64,000 nucleotides of DNA from Paenibacillus plantarum (GTDB taxonomy: Bacteria > Bacillota > Bacilli > Paenibacillales > NBRC-103111), in NCBI RefSeq assembly GCF_013141695.1, contig NZ_WHNY01000009.1:1-64000 (forward strand), in the 5' to 3' direction. Under the pieces are notes generated by a model that saw only the letters and a program-made list of their open reading frames with translations, ran no database searches and had not been told where the DNA came from. Shown in pieces: positions 18,601 to 25,555 of the stretch (the first letter of the stretch is position 1; the number at the start of each line of letters is the position of its first letter). The position numbers were made by a program, and so were the translations under genes.

Positions 18601-18966
18601 AACAAACTAGCTACTTTATCCCCCTCTCCCATCAATACAGTCTCTCAACGTGCCACGTTCTGCTCATAACAAACTATCTACTTTATCCCCCTCTCCCATC
18701 ATTACAGTCTCTCAACGCACCACATTCTGCTCATAACAAACTATCTACTTTATCCCCCTCTCCCACATCAACACAGTCTCTCAACGCACCACGTTCTGCT
18801 CATAACAAACTAGCTACTTCATCCCTCTCGCCACATCAACACAGTCTCTCAACGAACCACATTCTGCCATAACAAACTAGCTACTTTATCCTTCTCTCCC
18901 ACATCAACACAGTCTCTCAACGCACCACGTTCTGCCACAACAAACTAGCTACTTTATCCCCCTCGC
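18601..18966 (+). repeat. 67-bp direct tandem repeat (five full copies plus a partial)
   Basis: Copies begin with AACAAACTAGCTACTTTATC at 18601, 18668, 18735, 18804, 18871 and 18939, so the unit is 67-69 bp. Copies differ by a few substitutions and 1-2 bp indels. There is no open frame through the array. Unlike a CRISPR array, the whole unit is repeated with no unique spacers. Confidence 0.9.
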
Positions 18967-19043
18967 CTGAACTGCGTAAACAGATATACGAAGTAAGATC
19001 TTAGCGAGGCAGAGATGGGGCTGCATTGTGATGGAATTGAAAT

Positions 19044-19226
19044 AACTGGAAAATATACAGCTATATTCAAAGATCTCGATCGATTATTTAATTTAAATGG
19101 AAAATATGTAGCTAAATTCTCGTTTTTCTCCTTATTGGGAGGATATGTCTGGAATTAGCTGTAGGTTTTCCAGTTATTCCTCGGATGGAGGTATTTTTGC
19201 CGAAAATAGATGTAGGTTTTCCAGTT
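19044..19226. repeat. Four-copy dispersed/inverted 25-bp repeat
   Basis: Two plus-strand copies (19044-19068, 19095-19119) and two minus-strand copies (19152-19175, 19202-19226) share the core AACTGGAAAA-(5)-AGCTA. The array is symmetrical (two facing two), so it could form a large cruciform or RNA hairpin. There is no gene here. Confidence 0.75.
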
Positions 19227-19304
19227 AATTTCCATCAGCTCGAAGGAAGGCGCAGTCTTCGAAGCACGGGGGCGGTCTCATGCCCTCACAGCACGGCCCA
19301 CCCC

Positions 19305-19345
19305 AAAAAACGTCCTCCCGAGTAAACTCGGAAGGACGTTTTTGT
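19305..19345. terminator. Bidirectional terminator beside the split coat gene
   Basis: The stem AACGTCCTCCCGAG / CTCGGAAGGACGTT has a TAAA loop with A and T runs on either side. On the minus strand it lies downstream of the 3' fragment of the spore-coat gene and would be its natural terminator. It also stops transcripts from the NagZ side. Confidence 0.88.
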
Positions 19346-19395
19346 TGTTTCGCTCTACTGCTTTGCCCTCTACTGCTCCGCTCCCGCTCCAACTT

Positions 19396-19524
19396 CTAGC
19401 ACGGTGGCGTGCCACCGTCTAAAATGAATTTGGCATAGGCTATAGGGTTGAAATAGGTGGATTTCCAACATTCTTCCATATTTGCCTCACGGAAACTGTA
19501 ACGTTGGTCCTTCCCGTTGCATTC
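19396..19524 (-). pseudogene. 3' fragment of a YheC/YheD-like spore-coat ATP-grasp gene, cut off by the prophage
   Basis: Forty-two codons plus a TAG are open on the minus strand, reading GKDQRYSFREAN, then EECWKSTYFNPIAYAKFIL. No start codon or ribosome site precedes it; the reading frame begins at the prophage junction. Joined at the TCG core to the 5' fragment ending PLFIE (56515-57501), it continues without a frame change and completes the Glu-x-Asn motif of the ATP-grasp domain as FIECN. I read it as the true C-terminus of that gene. It contains an 18-bp hairpin (ACGGTGGC/GCCACCGT) near its end. Confidence 0.85.
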
Positions 19525-19541
19525 GTGAAACATGTAGTGAG
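19507..19541. other. attL: left prophage junction
   Basis: The host side (to about 19522) is coat-gene coding sequence and the prophage side (from about 19525) reads CGTGAAACATGTAGTGAG. The shared TCG at 19523-19525 matches 56528-56530 at the other end, with GTT also shared 4 bp away. It lies 24 bp from the serine integrase stop. Confidence 0.75.
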
Positions 19542-19548
19542 AGATGGA

Positions 19549-20988
19549 TCAGATTTCCCATACAATCTGCACATTCTCCCCATTTGTTATTATTATTTTA
19601 TTCACTACTTGGCACAATGCAGACTTAATTCTCAAGCGATCGCCAGAGAGCAATTCTGATTCTAAAGCCTTTACTTTCTCTTTCACTTTAAATTCATCCG
19701 ATGTATTCTCCGTATTTTCCAACAGTTCAATTGACGTAAGTATAGATAGCCTTTCATTTTCAAGTCTAATTTTGGCTATCTTCAAATCATCATCAGATAT
19801 TAGTTCTTTTTCCCATCCAACGATTTGTTTTTGCATTCTAGCACTGATCTTATCAAGTTGATCCTCTAGGAGTTTTCTTTGATCTAAATTTTTGTGTTTG
19901 TGTTCATTGTTTACAATGAGGAAGAGTTTGCTGGGCTTCTGGATCGGATTCAATAACTCTATAACTTCATGGACAATTACACTCTCCAAGTCGTCTCGAT
20001 AAATGTAATGGAAGTAACAGCCAGATCTTTTTACATATTCTGAACAAACATACTTTGTATTTTTATTATGATATGTCCGGCCATGCATTTTTTCTCCGCA
20101 ATGTCCGCAGTAGGTTAGGCCAGAAAGCAGGTATTTATCATCTGCAGCATATTTTCGTGCTTTCTTCACTCTGCCATTTAATAATTCTTGAACTCTCTCA
20201 AAAGTAAATAAATCAATTAGAGGGTCATGATGATCGTCAATGATAATCCACTCATCACGTGGTCGAACTAAGGTTTTCGATTCTTTTCTATATGTTCTAT
20301 TATAGATGAACTGACCCGTTAATGTTTCTAATGACAAGAGCGAACGAATTCTTTGTTCATTCCATCTAACGTCATTCTTGGAGGGAATCCCTAAGTCATT
20401 GAGCCTTTTGGCTATGTGCCTGGCTCCCATTCCTTCAAGGAACCATTTGAATATATTATGAACGATCAATGACTCTTCAATATTGATCTCATAGCTACCA
20501 TCAACAATATTGTAACCATATGCGGCTTTACCAATCATTTTTCCTTGCCGCGCTAAAGACATGTGATTCTCCTTTACCCTTTCTCTAATCCGCTCTCGTT
20601 CAAATTCAGCGAAAGATCCAAGAATTTGTAGAGCAAGCATTCCAGTTGGGGTGGAGGTATCAAAATGCTCAGTTGATGAAGTGTAGTTACAATCATGATT
20701 CTTGAAAAATTCGACTAACTTCAATAAATCAAGTAGTTTCCTGCAGAGTCGATCTGATTTTGTTGTAAGGACCATATCAAAATTTTTACTTTGAATATCC
20801 TCAAGGAGTCTTTTTATAGCCGGCCTATTTAGGTCTTTACCTGAGTAACCATCATCTTCATAAAACGTGGGAGGATCCCAACCCATAGCTTTACAGTAAG
20901 ACGACAAACGCTCTTGTTGTTCGAAGAGTGAGTTACCCTTTAATGCCTGCTCGTCACTCGACACGCGATAATAAGCTGCTACACGCAA
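19549..20988 (-). CDS. Large serine recombinase (prophage integrase)
   Basis: Residues about 1-150 are the resolvase catalytic domain: YYRVSSDEQA with the nucleophilic serine, DDGYSGKDLNRP, and TKSDRLCRKL with catalytic Arg. The recombinase domain (about 165-270) and a zinc ribbon (CGHCGEKM, then two further Cys near 325-335) follow. A coiled-coil C-terminal part (about 360-440) controls directionality in this family. These enzymes join attP and attB at a 2-bp core and need a partner protein for excision. The TTG start has AGGTGA 6 bp upstream. It ends 24 bp from the attL core and is the last gene of the leftward lysogeny operon. Confidence 0.95.
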   Translation of the reverse strand: MRVAAYYRVSSDEQALKGNSLFEQQERLSSYCKAMGWDPPTFYEDDGYSGKDLNRPAIKRLLEDIQSKNFDMVLTTKSDRLCRKLLDLLKLVEFFKNHDCNYTSSTEHFDTSTPTGMLALQILGSFAEFERERIRERVKENHMSLARQGKMIGKAAYGYNIVDGSYEINIEESLIVHNIFKWFLEGMGARHIAKRLNDLGIPSKNDVRWNEQRIRSLLSLETLTGQFIYNRTYRKESKTLVRPRDEWIIIDDHHDPLIDLFTFERVQELLNGRVKKARKYAADDKYLLSGLTYCGHCGEKMHGRTYHNKNTKYVCSEYVKRSGCYFHYIYRDDLESVIVHEVIELLNPIQKPSKLFLIVNNEHKHKNLDQRKLLEDQLDKISARMQKQIVGWEKELISDDDLKIAKIRLENERLSILTSIELLENTENTSDEFKVKEKVKALESELLSGDRLRIKSALCQVVNKIIITNGENVQIVWEI

Positions 20989-21009
20989 TTCTGTTCACCT
21001 AACCTTTCA

Positions 21010-21435
21010 TTACCAATCGTCACCAAAGAACTGATTAATACGTATCCCCTTTGAGCTAAGGTCTGAAATATAAATGATGAATTGCTTTATATTATTATAC
21101 TCAAATGCCGCGGTTACACCTGATGAATAGATGGTTCCTGCCATAAGAAGGTTCTTTTTCTCATCTTTAATTAATTTCTCAATTCTATTTACAATATTCG
21201 GCAAGTAAATACCTATCGTATTGACCTTCATCGGATGTAACAGCAAATCACCCTGTTGAATGGAGATGCTCATGATATCTTCATTAAAATCCTCATGAAA
21301 TACTTTTTCGAATTTATCGGGGAGGGATATGTAAAAAATCTTCTTATCCCAGTCTATGGTGGTATTTTCAAGGGATATTATTACCCTATACGGATTATAA
21401 GCATTTTCTGGATCTTCATCGTAGTATATCTTCAT
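21010..21435 (-). CDS. Hypothetical prophage protein of the lysogeny operon
   Basis: The 141-residue acidic protein starts MKIYYDEDPENAYNPYRV and has regular beta-rich patterning without membrane segments or known motifs. Its ATGA start overlaps the stop of the ImmA-like gene by 4 bp and the integrase follows 21 bp later, so all three are translated from one message. I do not recognise the family. A role in immunity control, or as a recombination directionality factor for the adjacent integrase, is possible but unsupported. Confidence 0.7.
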   Translation of the reverse strand: MKIYYDEDPENAYNPYRVIISLENTTIDWDKKIFYISLPDKFEKVFHEDFNEDIMSISIQQGDLLLHPMKVNTIGIYLPNIVNRIEKLIKDEKKNLLMAGTIYSSGVTAAFEYNNIKQFIIYISDLSSKGIRINQFFGDDW

Positions 21436-22031
21436 CTGACTTCCTCCATCACTTTCCTTTGTCGTACAAGTTCAGCAATAACTCGCTCTACATGCCCTTC
21501 CTCAAGTACTACTTTTATTTTCCTAGCTTCCTTCATGCGCTCATCTCTTTCAGAGATATAAATTCGTTGTTTAATTTGCTCTAAGCGACGAATAACGAAC
21601 TTCTCCGATAGCATAAAGTCACCAGCTAGAATTTTAGTGAGAAACTTCTGCGATGCATCCATATAGTCTTGAAGCAAGTAAATTGGTAAAGAGGCACAAT
21701 ACTGGAATTGTGTCGCTTGAATTTCTTGGAATTCTATAAATGATTCTGTCATTTCTTCTTGGTTACCTATATGTCGAAGGGGATGGCATAGTTCATGGAA
21801 GAATGCTTCACGCTGTTCTTCAAAGCTTTGTCTTGAATCAATAAATATTACGTTGTTATCCGGATCATCCCAATCTGCTACACAAGGCCCCTCGTAATAA
21901 ACTATATCAATATCAAATAAATCTGCAATTGCTTTAATTTTCATATCGGATGCGCTGAGTATCCCACCCGATAAATAATGTTCATTTATCCATAATTCTA
22001 AATCGGTCAATTTATAATGAGTAAGATTCAT
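21432..22031 (-). CDS. ImmA/IrrE-type metallopeptidase
   Basis: A 199-residue protein with the zinc-binding HELCHPLRH (HExxH) near residue 71 and a downstream helical half. In ICEBs1 and phages this family cleaves the element's repressor after DNA damage or cell-cell signals and so triggers induction. The repressor gene lies 78 bp upstream on the same strand, the standard ImmR-ImmA arrangement. The start has GGAGATG upstream of the ATG. Confidence 0.88.
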   Translation of the reverse strand: MNLTHYKLTDLELWINEHYLSGGILSASDMKIKAIADLFDIDIVYYEGPCVADWDDPDNNVIFIDSRQSFEEQREAFFHELCHPLRHIGNQEEMTESFIEFQEIQATQFQYCASLPIYLLQDYMDASQKFLTKILAGDFMLSEKFVIRRLEQIKQRIYISERDERMKEARKIKVVLEEGHVERVIAELVRQRKVMEEVR

Positions 22032-22109
22032 GAAGCATCTCCTAATTATTTGGAATTAACGGAATGTATGTTCCTATATAGGGTAAAAATAAAAGCCCTT
22101 TTTAGGCTA

Positions 22110-22532
22110 TTATTTATTTTCTTTGTTCTTATTTTTACGTTTTAACGAACGGTAAGCCTCGATAGCAGCCTTCGCGACATCAAGTTCTTCCTCAGTGTAA
22201 CTGTCTGCGCCACCGAAGTAAGCTCGTCCACCAGAAGTTTCATTTGAAGCAGATTGTTTTTTGATGGCCGGGGATTTTTCCATTTCATGAAAAGTATCTA
22301 ATGCAGATTCATCGATATAGCCTGCTTTAATCATCAGTTCATCATAATCAACATCTTTTAAGTGTGGCGCTAGCACCTTCAAGGTTTCAGGACTTACTTT
22401 TTGTGTACCTGATTCGATCCTCGCAATGGTTCCATTACTCACACCACTAGCAATAGCAAGCTGACGTTGGCTCTTAAATCCACTTTTTTCTCTTAGTCCA
22501 GCAAAATAAAATCCGAACTCAACAATATTCAT
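22110..22532 (-). CDS. Prophage repressor (XRE helix-turn-helix)
   Basis: Residues about 10-65 form a Cro/CI-type helix-turn-helix (LREKSGFKSQRQLAIASGVSNGTIARIESG). The remaining half carries a low-complexity linker, then TEEELDVAKAAIEAYRSLK. It should hold the prophage silent by binding the operators between it and the divergent early gene. I prefer the ATG at 22532; an in-frame GTG at 22547 would add five residues. The neighbouring ImmA-like peptidase is its likely inactivator. Confidence 0.85.
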   Translation of the reverse strand: MNIVEFGFYFAGLREKSGFKSQRQLAIASGVSNGTIARIESGTQKVSPETLKVLAPHLKDVDYDELMIKAGYIDESALDTFHEMEKSPAIKKQSASNETSGGRAYFGGADSYTEEELDVAKAAIEAYRSLKRKNKNKENK

Positions 22533-22579
22533 ATGGATTATCAACACCTCATAAGTAATAAACCTATTTTATCAAAAGT

Positions 22580-22676
22580 GTTTCGTACATGAAACAAAAA
22601 TAGTGTGTAGTGCACGAAAAGTTTTTGTTGCGCTAACTACACAGATGAGTTATATTAAATGTGTAGAGAACGAAAC
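22580..22676. promoter_or_regulatory. Divergent early promoter/operator region of the prophage
   Basis: Three copies of a TGTGTAG-(2)-(G/A)-(2)-CGAAA element occur at 22604-22620 (+), 22628-22643 (-) and 22660-22676 (+). A palindrome GTTTC-(6)-GAAAC lies at 22580-22595. A rightward promoter fits TTGCGC (22628-22633), a 17-bp spacer and TATATT (22651-22656), so the middle operator covers the -35 and the third lies at the transcript start. A further palindrome TGTGT-(8)-ACACA is at 22924-22941. I infer repressor/Cro binding. Confidence 0.65.
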
Positions 22677-22697
22677 AGCGAAATTGAGGTGATGAAA

Positions 22698-22976
22698 GTG
22701 AAGATAAAATTAAGGGTTGAAGTTTTAGAGGAACTCCAGAAGAAGGAAAATCTTAACGATACTAAGCTCGCTGAAAAAATGGGGATATCTAGAAGTAGAC
22801 TTTGGAGAACAAAGTTAGATGAGAATCACCCAGAATATTGTTCACCTGGTGAAAGCCTGATTATTGGAACATTACAAGCATTTCCACATAAAAAATTCGA
22901 AGATCTCTTTTTTTTAACTGAACTGTGTAGTGTAGTACACAAAAAGAAAGCGGTTAGAAGGAAGGGGGTGATTTAA
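22698..22976 (+). CDS. Cro-like helix-turn-helix protein, first rightward early gene
   Basis: The small protein (92 residues from GTG 22698) has an N-terminal helix-turn-helix (LNDTKLAEKMGISRSRLWR) of the Cro/XRE kind used by Gram-positive phages to antagonise the repressor. GAGGTGAT (22686-22693) sits at correct distance from the GTG. ATGs at 22692 and 22659 are alternatives. The last of these would place part of an operator inside the coding sequence. Confidence 0.78.
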   Translation: MKIKLRVEVLEELQKKENLNDTKLAEKMGISRSRLWRTKLDENHPEYCSPGESLIIGTLQAFPHKKFEDLFFLTELCSVVHKKKAVRRKGVI

Positions 22977-22978
22977 TT

Positions 22979-23200
22979 ATGAAGCCGCTTGCCTTTGAAA
23001 TATATAAAGAGGCAGCAATGTGTGTCAAAAAAGAAAGCACAGGTCAGGATCAAAGAATAATTAGAATGATCCAACACTTTAGTGAGGAATCAGATCTTGT
23101 ATTACAAGAAATGGTCTCATGCATCGCCACAATAGAACATCAACGCAATGTGATCGAAGCGATCTATACCATGGCGGGTAAGGCTCTTGGGAAAATTTAA
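22979..23200 (+). CDS. Small prophage early protein, unknown
   Basis: A 73-residue, probably all-helical protein (FEIYKEAAMCVKKES, then MIQHFSEESDLVLQEMVSCI). GGGGGTGAT lies 8 bp before the ATG and the gene starts 3 bp after the Cro-like stop, so it is translationally linked. I see no known motif. Small early proteins next to cro are often antirepressors or excision factors; there is no direct evidence here. Confidence 0.65.
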   Translation: MKPLAFEIYKEAAMCVKKESTGQDQRIIRMIQHFSEESDLVLQEMVSCIATIEHQRNVIEAIYTMAGKALGKI

Positions 23201-23268
23201 AACAAACTTTTGCTTTAACATTTAATAATCAACCCACATAACATGAAAGCAAAGGAGTTGAAGCTAAA

Positions 23269-23484
23269 TTGAAAACAAAAGAACGTAAGAAGCCTCGTGT
23301 AACTAACATGTCTTTTGTAGACAAACAAGGCAACGTTGTTGCTGAGTGCTATTACGATGAAAACGGTAAGTTAGTTGGTGACGATCTCAGTAATCCGCTA
23401 TTAACACCATGGTTCGATAAAGCATCCATATTCATTGCTGAATTGAAAAGTGGCTTTACTGAGAGATACGAAATTAAGCGTTGA
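23269..23484 (+). CDS. Small prophage protein, unknown
   Basis: 71 residues from a TTG start with AAAGGAGTTGA about 9 bp upstream. A basic N-terminus (KTKERKKPRV) is followed by a short beta pattern, FVDKQGNVVAECYYDENGKL. I do not recognise a family. The 270 bases after it contain a minus-oriented terminator-like hairpin and no gene that I can support. Confidence 0.55.
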   Translation: MKTKERKKPRVTNMSFVDKQGNVVAECYYDENGKLVGDDLSNPLLTPWFDKASIFIAELKSGFTERYEIKR

Positions 23485-23564
23485 GATTGGAATTTATATT
23501 ATCGGAGAGACACGAGTCTTTCCATTTGGAAAATTAGTACAAGCTTATTCGATTTATCCTTCAA

Positions 23565-23603
23565 AAAAAAGTAACCCACTGAACATTCAGAGGGTTCATG
23601 AAG
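23565..23603 (-). terminator. Minus-strand terminator-like hairpin
   Basis: Read on the minus strand, AACCC-T-CTGAA-TG-TTCAG-T-GGGTT forms an almost perfect stem followed by ACTTTTTTTT. No minus-strand gene is visible upstream of it, so it may end an antisense or small RNA. Confidence 0.6.
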
Positions 23604-23757
23604 GGCGGTGATCCTGGTAGCCGACAGAACCAATCCTGTATAGCTACATTCTAAATGTAAGTAGTGTCCAGTATCTAGGTAACATTCAGGACAGTTTGTC
23701 CAGAAGATGTCTCAAAGCGTTTGCTTAATATCCATAATGTTGAGAGGAGATATAACA

Positions 23758-24258
23758 TTGTCTATTGGCGAAGCAATAGGATCATATAAAAAGTCAAGAA
23801 ACATGACACTGGAAGAGCTTTCTGTAGAACTTTCCATTGATCCAAGCACTCTATCGAAGGTTGTACGAGGGAAGAGACAACTTCCACCTAGTTATGATCA
23901 AGTCATTTCATCCAAGCTTGATTGGAAAACAACGTTAGAACTGATCGATGTCAGAACAGATGGGTTTATATCCAACATCCTGAGACATGTGCCGAACTTG
24001 GATCTTCATCCAGCTGCACTAAAAGATTTACTTCAGAAAGAAATCTTCGAACTTACAGAAGCATTGGAGGGCCTCGTGACAGCAAAACACATCGACCCCG
24101 AAAAACGTCGGGAAGGCGCTGAGAGAGTTTGGTATGAGATTACTGATGTCATTGATAAGGCCATGGTCATGAAAGGTGTCCTGGAGGAAGAGTTCGGGTT
24201 GGATCGTAAGCGTTTGATACAGAAGCATCAATTAGAAGTTAAGCGTGGGGAGCGGTAA
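23758..24258 (+). CDS. XRE-family helix-turn-helix prophage protein with helical C-terminal part
   Basis: From the TTG at 23758, with AGGAGA 8 bp upstream, residues 1-60 form a helix-turn-helix (IGSYKKSRNMTLEELSVELSIDPSTLSKVVRG). Residues 75-165 are helical and charged (LLQKEIFELTEALEGLVTAK). It may be a second early regulator. An ATG at 23707 would add 17 residues but lacks a ribosome site. Confidence 0.72.
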   Translation: MSIGEAIGSYKKSRNMTLEELSVELSIDPSTLSKVVRGKRQLPPSYDQVISSKLDWKTTLELIDVRTDGFISNILRHVPNLDLHPAALKDLLQKEIFELTEALEGLVTAKHIDPEKRREGAERVWYEITDVIDKAMVMKGVLEEEFGLDRKRLIQKHQLEVKRGER

Positions 24259-24262
24259 TAAG

Positions 24263-24514
24263 ATGGGACATTTATTAAATCCTACTGGAACTGCTATAGC
24301 TGCAATTCAAAACAGATTACATAGCGGTCAGATTAACAAGGCTGGGGAAGTAAGGGTTTTGGTGCAGGAGCTCAGGTATTTAAACGAAGAAATAGCCACC
24401 GCTGGACACGATGACTACTTCGGATTTACTGATTTAGAAACAATATGTGCCTTTAGTATACCTCTCATGTCATCGGAAGGCAAGGGGGTGATGGCAACAT
24501 GTTCACTAGCTTAG
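24263..24514 (+). CDS. Hypothetical prophage early protein
   Basis: 83 residues from the ATG at 24263 (GGGGAGCGG 9 bp upstream). It begins GHLLNPTGTAIAAIQNRLHSG and is predicted helical and soluble. It overlaps the next gene by 16 bp, a sign of coupled translation. No motif is recognised. Confidence 0.65.
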   Translation: MGHLLNPTGTAIAAIQNRLHSGQINKAGEVRVLVQELRYLNEEIATAGHDDYFGFTDLETICAFSIPLMSSEGKGVMATCSLA

Positions 24515-24777
24515 AACTTTATCAAGTCACCAGTGCATTAGAGTTTGAAGCTTTAGAAACTAGACAAAGGTGCACTCGTTGGAGAGAGAGCAACCTTGCT
24601 TCACTAGATGCGGGAGAAACAGAAGAAGCAGAGAAGCATCAGCATCGTTTGCATCGTAGCGAGAGAAAGTTGGAAGAAACCAGGGGACTAATATTTAAAA
24701 CAGAAGCAATTAGACGGTGGAACGAAGCCGAGAGAATCTTATTTCCAGACCGATTTAATAACAACTCAAGGTGGTGA
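24499..24777 (+). CDS. Hypothetical prophage early protein, coiled-coil-like
   Basis: 92 residues, rich in Glu, Arg and His. The stretch from ETEEAEKHQHRLHRSERKLE looks like one long charged helix. GGGGGTGATG lies 8 bp upstream of the ATG. It is coupled to both neighbours. The function is unknown. Confidence 0.65.
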   Translation: MFTSLELYQVTSALEFEALETRQRCTRWRESNLASLDAGETEEAEKHQHRLHRSERKLEETRGLIFKTEAIRRWNEAERILFPDRFNNNSRW

Positions 24778-24782
24778 TAACG

Positions 24783-25232
24783 TTGAAATCTAATTTTCAA
24801 TGGATTGATCGAAATGCCTGTGTATCCGCATTATCCTCATATTGTGTGGAAAGTGATGTGAAGTTCGACCAGGCAATTAAAGGTGTTCTGCTTCATAGTT
24901 TTTGCATAAATATTTCTAGCATGACACAGAAGCACATGGCTGCTCTCAAAAAGGATGTTATGAAACGAGCGAAGGACATGAAGCTTGAACTCAGAGCTCC
25001 TGAAATTGGAGATGTAGTCCGTGTCGCTAAATTAGTGCCTAATCCACTTATGGGGGGCTATCGGCAAGACAACAAGAATCTTGTTGAGGCTGAAGTTATT
25101 GAGGTTCGTCGTATGTCTTCTTGGATTCATTACAAGGTCAGACGTGTTCAGGATGGCGAGATTCAGGAAGGTAATGGGCATATGATCAAGAGCATAGTAA
25201 AACGTGCCAGTGGGGCACTCAGTGCGGTTTAG
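24783..25232 (+). CDS. Hypothetical prophage early protein
   Basis: 149 residues from a TTG at 24783, preceded by AAGGTGGTGAT. The N-terminal half is helical with two Cys. The C-terminal half has a small beta-barrel look (IGDVVRVAKLVPNP, then VEAEVIEVRRMSSWIHYKV), like an SH3-type or PUA-like module. No family is recognised. It lies in the early operon ahead of the replication genes. Confidence 0.65.
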   Translation: MKSNFQWIDRNACVSALSSYCVESDVKFDQAIKGVLLHSFCINISSMTQKHMAALKKDVMKRAKDMKLELRAPEIGDVVRVAKLVPNPLMGGYRQDNKNLVEAEVIEVRRMSSWIHYKVRRVQDGEIQEGNGHMIKSIVKRASGALSAV

Positions 25233-25326
25233 CATTTTCGTGGAGGATGAGCTACGGCTTGTCCTGGGCGATGCTGCTAAGGGCATCATCATGCTTAGTT
25301 AACTGTGAAAATGGAGGTGGCCGACT

Positions 25327-25548
25327 ATACAAATAACAGAGTCGTTAGGTGGTCAGGATTTACTCGGGATACCATTAACAAAATCAGGTATTAGCAAGTC
25401 AATTTGGGCATTAAGAGAAAAAGATTTTGATGAGTTTAATAACCGGGTAAATGAATTCTTTTCGATAGCTTACCCTGGATTTTCTGTAGTCGCTACCGAG
25501 TATCCAGTTATCTATTTGCGTGACGATCGGAGGGCGCGGAGGAGATGA
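25327..25548 (+). CDS. Small protein with an apparent ATA start codon
   Basis: A 73-codon open frame (starting QITESLGGQDLLG after the initiator, with IWALREKDFDEFNNRVNEFF) runs from 25327 to a TGA at 25548. It has protein-like composition and ends 8 bp before the replication initiator. No ATG, GTG or TTG occurs between the upstream in-frame stop and the conserved-looking start, but GGAGGTGG stands 8 bp before an ATA codon. Either ATA is the initiator, which is rare but known, or a base was changed. It is easily missed by ORF callers. Confidence 0.6.
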   Translation: MQITESLGGQDLLGIPLTKSGISKSIWALREKDFDEFNNRVNEFFSIAYPGFSVVATEYPVIYLRDDRRARRR

Positions 25549-25555
25549 CGCATGA

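Noticed and set aside
18601..18966. CRISPR array
   Set aside because: The whole 67-bp unit repeats with no unique spacers and no cas genes are nearby; it is a simple tandem repeat.
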